64,000 nt of DNA. Origin: Persicimonas caeni. GTDB taxonomy: Bacteria > Myxococcota_A > Bradymonadia > Bradymonadales > Bradymonadaceae. A program made the position numbers and the translations under genes. The DNA lies in assembly GCF_006517175.1 (NCBI RefSeq), contig NZ_CP041186.1:4553074-4617073 (forward strand), given 5' to 3'. The notes beneath the pieces were generated by a model, which did no database searches, had not been told where the DNA came from, and was given only the letters and a program-made list of their open reading frames with translations. Below, piece by piece: positions 1 through 6,983 of this stretch (positions within the stretch are counted from its first letter, which is position 1; every line of letters begins with the position of its first letter).

Positions 1-1
1 A

Positions 2-172
2 GAGCTGAGGGCGCGCCAATGGCGAGACCGCCAACGCCCACCGGAGCCGACCCGCAACACCGGCAAAGCCCAAACGTCCCAATCGAAAACGTCGGACACA
101 AAAGACCAACCCCCACGCTCCGCCCTCGAAGCGCTCCGCCAAAAGCGCGAGGCGGAGAAACGCGCCGAATAG
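2..172 (+). CDS. C-terminal fragment of an unidentified protein (cut by window edge)
   Basis: An open frame enters from the left edge and stops with TAG at 170-172, giving 56 residues. The composition is protein-like: a Gln/Thr/Ser/Lys-rich linker, then a charged helical tail ending ALEALRQKREAEKRAE. Third codon positions are mostly G or C, as in the other genes here. No domain is recognisable, and a chance open frame cannot be excluded without the upstream sequence. Confidence 0.45.
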   Translation, partial: ELRARQWRDRQRPPEPTRNTGKAQTSQSKTSDTKDQPPRSALEALRQKREAEKRAE

Positions 173-857
173 GCCGGCGCGATCCGTCGGGAAGGCATTA
201 GAGAAATTCGCCTCGTGCGTGCCGCCAGAGGACGATTTTAGATTTTTTGCGCAACAAAATCTCATTTCTGCCGAAAACCGTAATGAGGGGTGGACGTATC
301 GTGCGCACGAATTTCCCCACAAATTTGAAACGGGCGGGTGAGTCGTCGTTAGATTTGGCTCGCCAGCTGGTGGCTGAGCCGGTGGGCACAGCCTGCGGCG
401 GAACGGTTCCCCGATCCGCAAAACAGAGCCTTCGTAGCGAGCGTATCTTCGAGGAGAAGTTAGACCGTACCTCTTCGACGCGCTCGGCGGAGGCCGAGCC
501 GGCAGTTTCGTCCTTGTGGCGAAACGCAGTTGTCGGATTTGCCCGGTGCGGGTTTGTTGATGCGTCGACGTCGGAGGTGGCGCGAAGATGGGCCTGTGCC
601 ATGAGGAGTGCCGCAGCGGCGTCGCTGTAGCTCGTAGGTCGTGGCGTCGGGGTGGGCATGCGCTCAGCGTGTGACCTATCCGAGGTGGCTTGAAAACGGG
701 GCGGGCTTTGCCCGTTGGCCGAGCACAATCACAAGCAAATCCGCAACGCCCATGCCGGGAAAAGCAGCCGGCAGGCGCACCGGTGTATCATCGGCCGCTC
801 CCTGCATAGCCGCTAACCAAGCCCCATGACTCACGACCGCGCCGCAGGCGTCAAGCC
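173..857. other. 685-bp stretch without a supported gene
   Basis: Open frames exist on both strands (for example 198-728 minus and 247-630 plus) but overlap head-on. None has a good ribosome binding site, a recognisable domain or consistent third-position GC. Part of the stretch (about 230-350) is AT-richer than its surroundings. I see no tRNA, terminator or clear repeat. It may be a decayed gene or a long intergenic region. Confidence 0.4.
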
Positions 858-2141
858 CTAGATCCCAAGCACGACGTCGACCAGCCGACGCCACTGCGTC
901 CGACGCGTCTCCGAGGCCGGATAGCCCGCATAGAGCAGTTGGGCGGCGCCCATCTTTGCCAGGACGGGCGTGAGTTGGAGAGCCAGACGCGGGGCGCGCG
1001 CGGCGGCTTTGAGTTTGCTGGCGATGAGGTCGAGGTCGGGGGAGGGCATCTGCTGGAGCAGCCCTTGGGCGGCCATCTCGGCGTCCATCAGGCCGGTGCG
1101 CATCAGGGTTTCGAGCACCTCGGGCGACAAGGTCTGCGAGAAGCGTCGAAAGACGGTGTAGCCGGCGAAGAGGCCGCCGAAATGGCGTTGCCAGTCGCGG
1201 GTGTAGCCGGCTAGCCCGCGGCCTTCGGCGAGCGCGTCGGCCAGAAAGCGCGCGGCGACGAGGCCGGGGCCGATGCCCGAGCCGTGCGCCGAGAAGACCT
1301 GACAGGCTGCGTCGCCGATGACCGCGCGATTGCCCTCGTGAAAGCGCGCGTAGGGCCGCCGAATCGGGATGGCGCGCGAGCCGCCGAATTGGCGCTCGCC
1401 GATCCAGGGCTGGGCGGCGGCGAATTCCTGCAGAATCGCGTGCCCGGAGCGGTGCCCCTCAGCCGGGATGCTGCCGGTGAGCAGGCTGACGTGGTCGTCG
1501 TCGACGCGCACGTTCAAGATCGAGTAGCCGCCCTCGATGCCCGTAAAGCAGAGCGTGTGGCCCGGCGAGACGTCGTGCTCCTCGCAAAACCGCCGGGCCG
1601 CGGCGGTGTCAGTGACCGTGTGCACCGCCTGGGCGGCCGCGCAGATGTCGCGCGGCGCAGGGGCCGGGTGGCCCAACAGCCGCGCCCCGGTCATGCCCGA
1701 CGCGTCGATGTACCAGCGCGCCTCGATCGGGCCGCGCGAGGTCTGCAGGTGCCCGTCGGCCATCCCCTCCACACGCGTGCTGCCGACGAGTTCGGCGCCG
1801 GCGTCGCGCGCGCCGCGCTGCAACCGCTCGACGAGCAGGCGCATGTCGACCTCCATCAACTCGTGGTCGCGCACGACCACCCGCTCGGGCCCCCAGCCGG
1901 CCACGAGGTGGAAGTCGACGCCCATCGCCATGCGCTCGGGCGCCTCGGGCCGGGCAATCCCGGCGCGGTCGAAGAAACTCGCCGGCACCCCGTTGACCCA
2001 GCGCGCGCCCGCCTCGGTGAGGTCGCGGCGCTCCACACAGACGGTCTCGAGGCCGCGGCGCGCACATAGCATGGCCGCGGCGGCGCCGGTCGTCCCGGCG
2101 CCGATGATGGCGACATCGGCGGTTCGAAAGGTTTGGCTCAT
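858..2141 (-). CDS. FAD-dependent oxidoreductase, geranylgeranyl reductase/halogenase-like fold
   Basis: A 427-aa soluble flavoprotein. The N-terminus has the dinucleotide-binding motif IIGAGTTG (G14, G16, G19), followed by an acidic/Arg segment (VERRD) expected to contact the FAD ribose. A second FAD motif appears near residue 275 as VIGDAACQVFSAHGSGIGPG, the GD motif of the p-hydroxybenzoate-hydroxylase/geranylgeranyl-reductase group. The remaining C-terminus is helical and not diagnostic. Length and motif order fit NAD(P)/FAD-dependent oxidoreductases acting on lipids or aromatics; the substrate cannot be read from sequence. The neighbours give no pathway. The next upstream gene on the same strand is about 150 bp away, so it is probably transcribed on its own. 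Confidence 0.85.
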   Translation of the reverse strand: MSQTFRTADVAIIGAGTTGAAAAMLCARRGLETVCVERRDLTEAGARWVNGVPASFFDRAGIARPEAPERMAMGVDFHLVAGWGPERVVVRDHELMEVDMRLLVERLQRGARDAGAELVGSTRVEGMADGHLQTSRGPIEARWYIDASGMTGARLLGHPAPAPRDICAAAQAVHTVTDTAAARRFCEEHDVSPGHTLCFTGIEGGYSILNVRVDDDHVSLLTGSIPAEGHRSGHAILQEFAAAQPWIGERQFGGSRAIPIRRPYARFHEGNRAVIGDAACQVFSAHGSGIGPGLVAARFLADALAEGRGLAGYTRDWQRHFGGLFAGYTVFRRFSQTLSPEVLETLMRTGLMDAEMAAQGLLQQMPSPDLDLIASKLKAAARAPRLALQLTPVLAKMGAAQLLYAGYPASETRRTQWRRLVDVVLGI

Positions 2142-2291
2142 GGCGTTCTCGGCAGCAGATCCACGTCAGGTGACCCAAGAGTCACTTTTGCCGACGCAGG
2201 ATGCAAGTGTCGCTTTTGAGGAACCGCCTCACCCGTTCGGCGTGATCGTCACGCGGATCAGGTTTTCGAGCGCCGCGGAGCCCTCACAGGC

Positions 2292-3047
2292 TCAGCTCTC
2301 GGGCACTTCCACCCAGAACCAGCCGCGAAGATCGCCGGGGTTGAAGCCGGTGGCCTGGTCCTGGGGGTAGAGCTCGGCGACCTTCTCGGGCACGCCCTCG
2401 GCGAGCTTGTCGGCCGGGCCGTGGCAGTTGACGCACAGCTCGCCCATCTTGATGGGGGCGAGGTAGGCGAGCTTGTCGCCGCCGGTGCTTCGCATCACGG
2501 TCGGCTCGGTGGCGCGCGCCTCGACGAACGGCTCGGCCCACGTGGGCGGCTTGTTGTCGGGGTTGCGCAGCTTGAAGGAGGTGCGCCCGATGGCCACGCC
2601 CTTGTCGGTGTGGACCTTCTCGGCGATTTGCGGGGCGACCGTGTTGCACACGGCGACCGCCTCGGGAAAGCCCTTCTGGGCGGTGGCGCTGGTCAGCTCG
2701 TTGAGCAGCGTCTTGCCGAGCTCCTTTTGGGCCGACTTGGCCTTCTCGAGCTTCGCCTTGTCGGCTTCGGTCATCTCGACCGGGGCGACGATCTCCCAGC
2801 CCTCGGGGGCGTCGACCTGGGCGGAGGTGTCCTGTTGTTTGGCTTCGTCTTGCTTGGCTTCCTGCTCGGCGCCTTCCTCGGCCTCTTGCTCGGCTTTCTG
2901 GCCGTCCGCAGGCTCCTCGGCGGCGGCCTCTTCGTCTTGCGTCGCGGAGGCTTGCTCCTCGCCGGTTGAATCGCCGGGCTTCTCACAGGCCGCCAGGGCG
3001 AGTAACGAAGCGGCGAGCACGATGGTCAGATACGCTGGGGTCTTCAT
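2292..3047 (-). CDS. DUF3365 (Tll0287-like) haem-binding lipoprotein
   Basis: 251 aa. Signal peptide with lipobox LAAC (Cys21), then about 70 residues of Glu/Ala/Gln-rich linker, then a DUF3365 domain. Family marks include the fold segment TSFKLRNPDNKPPTWAEP and a c-type haem motif CVNCHG at residues 205-210. The sequence ends shortly after at GWFWVEVPES. Members of this family are small periplasmic haem or redox-sensor modules. Here the domain appears free-standing and lipid-anchored, most likely in the periplasm, and may work as an electron carrier or redox sensor; no partner is visible. It is transcribed away from the HAD gene, with a 166-bp shared upstream region. Confidence 0.85.
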   Translation of the reverse strand: MKTPAYLTIVLAASLLALAACEKPGDSTGEEQASATQDEEAAAEEPADGQKAEQEAEEGAEQEAKQDEAKQQDTSAQVDAPEGWEIVAPVEMTEADKAKLEKAKSAQKELGKTLLNELTSATAQKGFPEAVAVCNTVAPQIAEKVHTDKGVAIGRTSFKLRNPDNKPPTWAEPFVEARATEPTVMRSTGGDKLAYLAPIKMGELCVNCHGPADKLAEGVPEKVAELYPQDQATGFNPGDLRGWFWVEVPES

Positions 3048-3213
3048 GATGGTCGTCGATCCTCATTGGGGGGGACAGCAAAGGCCCCTCTAAACTAGTA
3101 CCGCTGCGGGTCGGGAACAAGTCGGGCGCGGCCACGTTATAGGCGACGAGCTTGAGTCTGGCTGCCGACGGGGGTAGATCGGACGCGACGAATGGATCTG
3201 TAGAGGAACACCG
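3048..3213. promoter_or_regulatory. Divergent intergenic region between DUF3365 lipoprotein and HAD phosphatase
   Basis: 166 bp between two divergent starts, so promoters for both genes must lie here or just inside. I see no convincing -35/-10 pair or operator palindrome. Confidence 0.4.
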
Positions 3214-3870
3214 ATGTCCAAACCGGCTGCATTTTTCGATCTCGACCGCACCCTCATCGACGTCAACAGCGCGCTTTTGTGGGCCCACCACGAGCGCGCG
3301 CAGGGCAACGTCAGCTCCTGGCAGCTCGCCCAGGCGACCTTCTGGACGGCGATGTACCACCTGTCGCTCATCGACATGGAGCGCGCGTTCAATGAGGCGG
3401 TCGCCTACTACAAGGGCGAGCCGTTCGAGACGCTCCAAGAGCGCACGCGCGACTGGTTTCACGACGAGATTCGCGCGCGGCTGCGCACCGGCGCCGCCGA
3501 GGCGATGGACGCCCACCGCAACGAAGGCCACCCGCTGGTCATCCTGACCAACAGTTCGTGCTTCGAGGCCGAGGTCGCCGCCGAGAGCTGGGGCTTCGAC
3601 CACTGGCTGGCCAACCACTTTCCGGTCGACGCGCAGGGCTGCCTGCTGGGCACCTTCGCCACGCCGATGTGCTACGGGGCGGGCAAGGTCCACCACGCGC
3701 GCAACTGGGCCGAAGAGCACGGCGTCGACCTGGAGCGCTCGTATTTCTACACCGACTCGTACTCCGACCTGCCCATGCTCGAAGAGGTCGGCCAGCCGCG
3801 CATCGTCAGCCCCGACCCGAGGCTTCGACGCGTGGCCCGCCAACGTGGCTGGCCGATTCTCAACTGGTGA
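3214..3870 (+). CDS. HAD-IB family phosphatase (SerB-like)
   Basis: 218 aa, cytoplasmic. Motif I is FFDLDRTLID with nucleophile Asp9 and acid/base Asp11. Motif II is VILTNSS, and motif III/IV lies in YFYTDSYSDLPMLEEVG. A helical cap sits between motifs I and II (residues about 20-95). This is the IB subgroup, which includes phosphoserine phosphatase and glycerophosphate-type enzymes, so it probably dephosphorylates a small phosphorylated metabolite. The stop codon is followed after about 18 bp by a 20-bp tandem repeat array. It converges on the PP2C gene. Confidence 0.9.
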   Translation: MSKPAAFFDLDRTLIDVNSALLWAHHERAQGNVSSWQLAQATFWTAMYHLSLIDMERAFNEAVAYYKGEPFETLQERTRDWFHDEIRARLRTGAAEAMDAHRNEGHPLVILTNSSCFEAEVAAESWGFDHWLANHFPVDAQGCLLGTFATPMCYGAGKVHHARNWAEEHGVDLERSYFYTDSYSDLPMLEEVGQPRIVSPDPRLRRVARQRGWPILNW

Positions 3871-3888
3871 GACCCCCCTGAAAAAATT

Positions 3889-4040
3889 CGAGACGCATTC
3901 GGAGCGCTCGAGACGCATTCGGAGCGCTCGAGACGCATTCGGAGCGTTTGAGACGCATTCGGAGCGCTCGAGACGCATTCGGAGCGCTCGAGACGCATTC
4001 GGAGCGCTCGAGACGCATTCGGAGCGCTCACGACGCATTC
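3889..4040. repeat. 20-bp tandem repeat array, 7 full units
   Basis: Seven contiguous units of ggagcgctcgagacgcattc run from 3901 to 4040, preceded by a 12-bp partial unit and followed by a decayed one. Units are nearly identical; single changes occur in units 3 and 7. Each unit contains the palindrome GAGCGCTC. The array lies in the gap between two convergent genes. Confidence 0.95.
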
Positions 4041-4052
4041 GGCGCACCTTAT

Positions 4053-4136
4053 GAGGGGGGTGAAAAAATTTGAGAGGGGGCTGAAACAGTTTTAGAGGGG
4101 GCTGAAAAAGTTTTAGAGGAGGGTGGAAATGCTCGA
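4053..4136. repeat. 21-bp tandem repeat array, 4 degenerate units
   Basis: Four units at 4053-4073, 4074-4094, 4095-4115 and 4116-4136 follow the pattern GAGGGGGCTGAAAAAGTTTTA. They directly follow the 20-bp array. The G-run/A-run/T-run layout is purine-skewed. I see no gene in it. Confidence 0.85.
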
Positions 4137-4191
4137 GAAGCACTCTGAAGGGCCTACAAGACACGCGGCGCATTTGAGAGAGGCATGGGAG

Positions 4192-4270
4192 GCGCTACGA
4201 GCCTCGCAGCGCGCTCACGAACCACGCGGCGCGCTCACGAGACACGCGGCGCGTTAGCGAGACACGCGCA
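4192..4270 (-). repeat. 20-bp repeats duplicating the 3' end of the PP2C gene
   Basis: Units at 4251-4270, 4231-4250 and 4211-4230, plus a 19-bp decayed unit at 4192-4210. The first unit contains the final codons and the stop codon (complement TTA, 4254-4256) of the phosphatase gene; the others lie directly downstream. The unit on the plus strand is gcgctcacgagacacgcggc. Confidence 0.8.
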
Positions 4271-5012
4271 CGACCGCCGCGGTGATATTGTCGGTGCTCC
4301 CCGCCTCGTAGGCCATGTCGATGAGCGTCGCACACGCCTCGGCCGGAGCGCGCGTGCCCAACTCGTAGGCGATACGCGAGGCGCCGAGCACGTCGTGCAG
4401 CCCGTCGGTGCAGAGCAGGTACGTGTCACCTTCGCGCATCCGCTCGCGGCGAATGTCGGGGTTCTCCGGTCCCTCCTGCGAATAGCCCAGCGCGCGGCTG
4501 AGCACGTGCCTGTACCTGAACTTCTCGATGGGCGGCAGGTCGCAGGTGCCCGAGTCGTACAGCTCGTTATACATGGAGTGGTCGCGGGTGAGCTGCTCGA
4601 GCTCGCCGTCGCGCAGCCGGTAGATGCGGCTGTCGCCCACATGCCCCAACACTATGTCCTCGTCGGCGCAGGCGGCGACCACCACGGTGGTGCCCATGCG
4701 TGAGATCTCGCCGCGGCGCCGCGCGCAGATGGCCTGGTGGGCCAATTGCACCGACACGCTGACCATATTCTCCTCGAGGGTCAGCTCCCGGCGCAGCGGA
4801 TAGGGCCACATGGCGTCCGACTCGGAAAGTTTTGCCGCAAAAAAGTGCCGGATCACCTCCACGGCCGTCTTGCTGGCGACCTCGCCGCCGGTGTAGCCGC
4901 CCATCCCGTCACAGACCACGCACAGGCCCATGTCCGCGTCGATAAAGTAGGCGTCCTGGTTGGTCTCGCGGCGTCCGGTCGTGCTCATGCCGGCTAGTTG
5001 AATCGAATTCAT
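4254..5012 (-). CDS. PP2C-family Ser/Thr protein phosphatase
   Basis: 252 aa, cytoplasmic. The start chosen is the ATG at 5012, preceded by GGAG; the frame stays open further upstream but that part is low-complexity. Motifs of metal-dependent PP2C/Stp phosphatases appear in order: RRETNQDA (Asp20), CDGMGG (Asp35), LGHVGDSRIYRL, LLCTDGLHDVL and TDNITAAVVRV at the C-terminus. It should remove phosphate from Ser/Thr on proteins, opposing Hanks-type kinases; a kinase of that class lies 2 kb away. The stop codon is inside the first unit of a 20-bp repeat. Confidence 0.93.
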   Translation of the reverse strand: MNSIQLAGMSTTGRRETNQDAYFIDADMGLCVVCDGMGGYTGGEVASKTAVEVIRHFFAAKLSESDAMWPYPLRRELTLEENMVSVSVQLAHQAICARRRGEISRMGTTVVVAACADEDIVLGHVGDSRIYRLRDGELEQLTRDHSMYNELYDSGTCDLPPIEKFRYRHVLSRALGYSQEGPENPDIRRERMREGDTYLLCTDGLHDVLGASRIAYELGTRAPAEACATLIDMAYEAGSTDNITAAVVRVSR

Positions 5013-5196
5013 CGTCGTCTCCGTGCGCTCTCGTCGCTCGTCTTCACTCCCGGTCGGGCGGGGCGGCAGAGGTGCATAGCGAGAAGCATGCCAACGAGTT
5101 CGGGGTCGAGGTGCGAGGGGGCTGATGCTTGGCGGCGTTGTGATTAGTTTTATCAGCGCGCTGTTCTCCGAATCTCTCATCCCACCGAGGCCTCTC
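5013..5196. promoter_or_regulatory. Divergent intergenic region between PP2C and the conserved helical protein
   Basis: 184 bp between divergent starts. The region downstream of 5125 is AT-richer (around tgattagttttatcagcg), which suits a promoter for the plus-strand gene, but no clear consensus boxes are seen. Confidence 0.35.
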
Positions 5197-5694
5197 ATGA
5201 GCAACCCAGAGCTTCTGGCGATCTATCTCCGAGACCACCACTCCACGGCCGGCGGCGCGATCGAATTGTGTCGGCGCGTCTCCAAGAGCAACAGCGAGAA
5301 CGAGTTCGGCCGCAAGGCCGAGGTGTTGGCCGCCGAGCTCAGCCGCGACCGTACCGTTCTCGAGGAGGTGATGGCCGCCGTCGACGTCGACACCTCGCGC
5401 GTCAAGGACGCCGGCGCCTGGATCGCCGAGAAGCTCGGCCGGCTCAAGCTCAACGGGCGCGTGGTCAGCTACTCGCCTCTGAGCCGTGTGGTCGAGTTCG
5501 AGGCCTTGGCGATGGGCGTCGCCGGCAAGATTCGGCTGTGGCGCTCGCTGCAGATCGCGCGCCAGTCCGACGAGCGGCTGGCCGGCTTCGACTTCGACGC
5601 GCTCATCGAGCGGGCCCAGGACCAGCGCGCCACCGTCGAGACGCTGCACCAGAAGGCGGTGGAGGTGGCGTTTGTGGAGGGTGGCGGCGCTTGA
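5197..5694 (+). CDS. Conserved helical protein of unknown function
   Basis: 165 aa from the ATG at 5197; 24 upstream in-frame residues look non-coding. It is predicted all-helical and soluble, with no signal peptide. Conserved-looking stretches are LLAIYLRDHHSTAGGAIELCRR near the start (about residues 5-26), then RVKDAGAWIAEKLGRLKLNG, SPLSRVVEFEALAMGVAGK and LAGFDFDALIERAQDQ. I recall this layout in uncharacterised 160-180 aa proteins of Actinobacteria and Deltaproteobacteria, sometimes described as ferritin-like bundles. No metal-ligand pattern is certain here. Confidence 0.75.
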   Translation: MSNPELLAIYLRDHHSTAGGAIELCRRVSKSNSENEFGRKAEVLAAELSRDRTVLEEVMAAVDVDTSRVKDAGAWIAEKLGRLKLNGRVVSYSPLSRVVEFEALAMGVAGKIRLWRSLQIARQSDERLAGFDFDALIERAQDQRATVETLHQKAVEVAFVEGGGA

Positions 5695-5826
5695 GTCGGC
5701 AGCCGGCGGGGCACAAGGGGGAGCGTGAGGGTTATTGTGCGGGATTTGCGTCTTTTTTCTTGGATATCGCACAATTTGTGGCTTAACATGAACACGGAGT
5801 CACACGCCCGAGCGGAGCATTACGGA

Positions 5827-6747
5827 ATGGCTGGCGACGAAGAGAGCACAAACGATTTTGCAAATGCCGGGGCCTCTGCGGGCCTCGAAGAAGATACCGG
5901 CGCCTACGAAGACAATGCGACGCGACAGGTGAGCGCCGATGCGCTCAAGCAGATCCGTGAGTCGACGGAGAATGAGGCCGTGCCCGAATGGCTCGCCAAG
6001 GTTCGCGAGCGCAAGGAGAAGGGCGGAGACGCGCCGGCCTCCAACGAGCCGCAAATGGGAGGACAGGCCAGCCGTCCCAAGAATCTGCTCGGCGATCTGA
6101 ACGATTCGGACGATGACACTGCCGAACTCGAGAATGTGGCCACCAAGGCCATCAACCGGAACAGCTTGTCGGAAGCCCTCGCCGATTACGACGAGAGGAC
6201 CAAGAAGGTCGATGCAGGCCAAGCCGTGCCGAAGGCGGGCATTCTTCGGGGGCGAAAGCAGTCGAATTCCAACAAGGCCGTCGCCGCCGAAGACCTCGAA
6301 GAAGCAGAGGCTCCGGAGGCAAACGAAGTTGTCGAGGCCCCGAAAGCTCCCGAAGCGCCGCAGGCTCCTGAAGAGCCCGAGGCGTTCGAAGAGCCCGAGG
6401 CCGTAGAGCCGCCAGAGCCTGAGGAGCCCGAGGCCGTAGAGCCGCCAGAACCTGAAGAGCCCGAGGCTGTCGAAGAGTTCGACGTCTCCGAAGAGCTCGA
6501 AACGCCCGAGACGCTCGATACGCCCGCTGAAATCGCCCCTGTGAGCGCCGAAGAGTCCTCCACCGAGGAGGGCGCTTCGGGTGGACTGGCGCCGACGGCG
6601 TTGTTCGTCCTCGCTCCGTTACTCTTTGTCGGGGCCGGGATTGCTTGGACCCAGGCCGACGCCCCGTCGTTGACCGATCCAATCATCATTGGACCCGTGG
6701 CCGCCGGAGCCGTCGCGCTGGTAGTTGCTTTGATGCTGCGCCGTTGA
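5827..6747 (+). CDS. Acidic Pro/Glu-repeat protein with two C-terminal membrane segments
   Basis: 306 aa from the ATG at 5827, which has a GGAG 9 bases upstream; an earlier ATG at 5788 has no ribosome site. The first 180 residues are charged and probably unstructured. A Glu/Pro/Ala-rich block follows, built partly from 33-bp DNA repeats. The C-terminus has two hydrophobic segments (APTALFVLAPLLFVGAGIAW and IIIGPVAAGAVALVVALML) ending in two Arg. It is likely a tail-anchored inner-membrane protein with a long cytoplasmic or periplasmic stalk. Function is unknown. It lies upstream of the Ser/Thr kinase on the same strand, 236 bp away. Confidence 0.75.
   Translation: MAGDEESTNDFANAGASAGLEEDTGAYEDNATRQVSADALKQIRESTENEAVPEWLAKVRERKEKGGDAPASNEPQMGGQASRPKNLLGDLNDSDDDTAELENVATKAINRNSLSEALADYDERTKKVDAGQAVPKAGILRGRKQSNSNKAVAAEDLEEAEAPEANEVVEAPKAPEAPQAPEEPEAFEEPEAVEPPEPEEPEAVEPPEPEEPEAVEEFDVSEELETPETLDTPAEIAPVSAEESSTEEGASGGLAPTALFVLAPLLFVGAGIAWTQADAPSLTDPIIIGPVAAGAVALVVALMLRR
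6391..6477 (+). repeat. 33-bp in-frame coding repeat
   Basis: Two units, 6391-6423 and 6424-6456, nearly identical, plus a partial third. Each encodes 11 residues of the form EPEAVEPPEPE. As the unit is a multiple of three, copy-number change would alter stalk length without breaking the frame. Confidence 0.85.
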
Positions 6748-6761
6748 GCGCAGTTCTCCTC

Positions 6762-6805
6762 TCGATACGCCCGACTGTACCCGTCGATACGCCCGATTGT
6801 ACCCG
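6762..6805. repeat. 22-bp tandem duplication upstream of the kinase gene
   Basis: 6762-6783 and 6784-6805 differ at one base. It starts 14 bases after the stop codon of the acidic membrane protein and is followed by a run of seven A. A regulatory role is possible but unproven. Confidence 0.85.
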
Positions 6806-6983
6806 TAAAAAAAGCCACAATTTCCTCGAGTTGTTGCTGTTTTCGCGCCGAGGTGATACCTTGGTCGCCGATAAGTGACACGAATGGAAATCACTGCGCC
6901 TGCACACCTTGTGCGCTTGGCGTCAGTGTTGGGTGCTGGGGTGCCTTGCTGAGGCATGACTACCGACGGTGGCGAGTAGGTCC

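Noticed and set aside
198-728. 176-codon minus-strand frame near the left edge
   Set aside because: It overlaps another open frame on the plus strand, has no ribosome site or domain, and has mixed codon use; left as unannotated.
3889-4040. Short-unit CRISPR
   Set aside because: 20-bp units run head to tail with no spacers.
2983-4173. A 396-codon open frame on the minus strand
   Set aside because: It reads antisense through the HAD gene and the tandem arrays; its repeats (ERSECVS, PPLKLFQ) come only from the DNA repeats, and it has no coherent domain.
5788-5826. Earlier start for the acidic membrane protein
   Set aside because: No ribosome site precedes 5788, while the ATG at 5827 has GGAG at good spacing.
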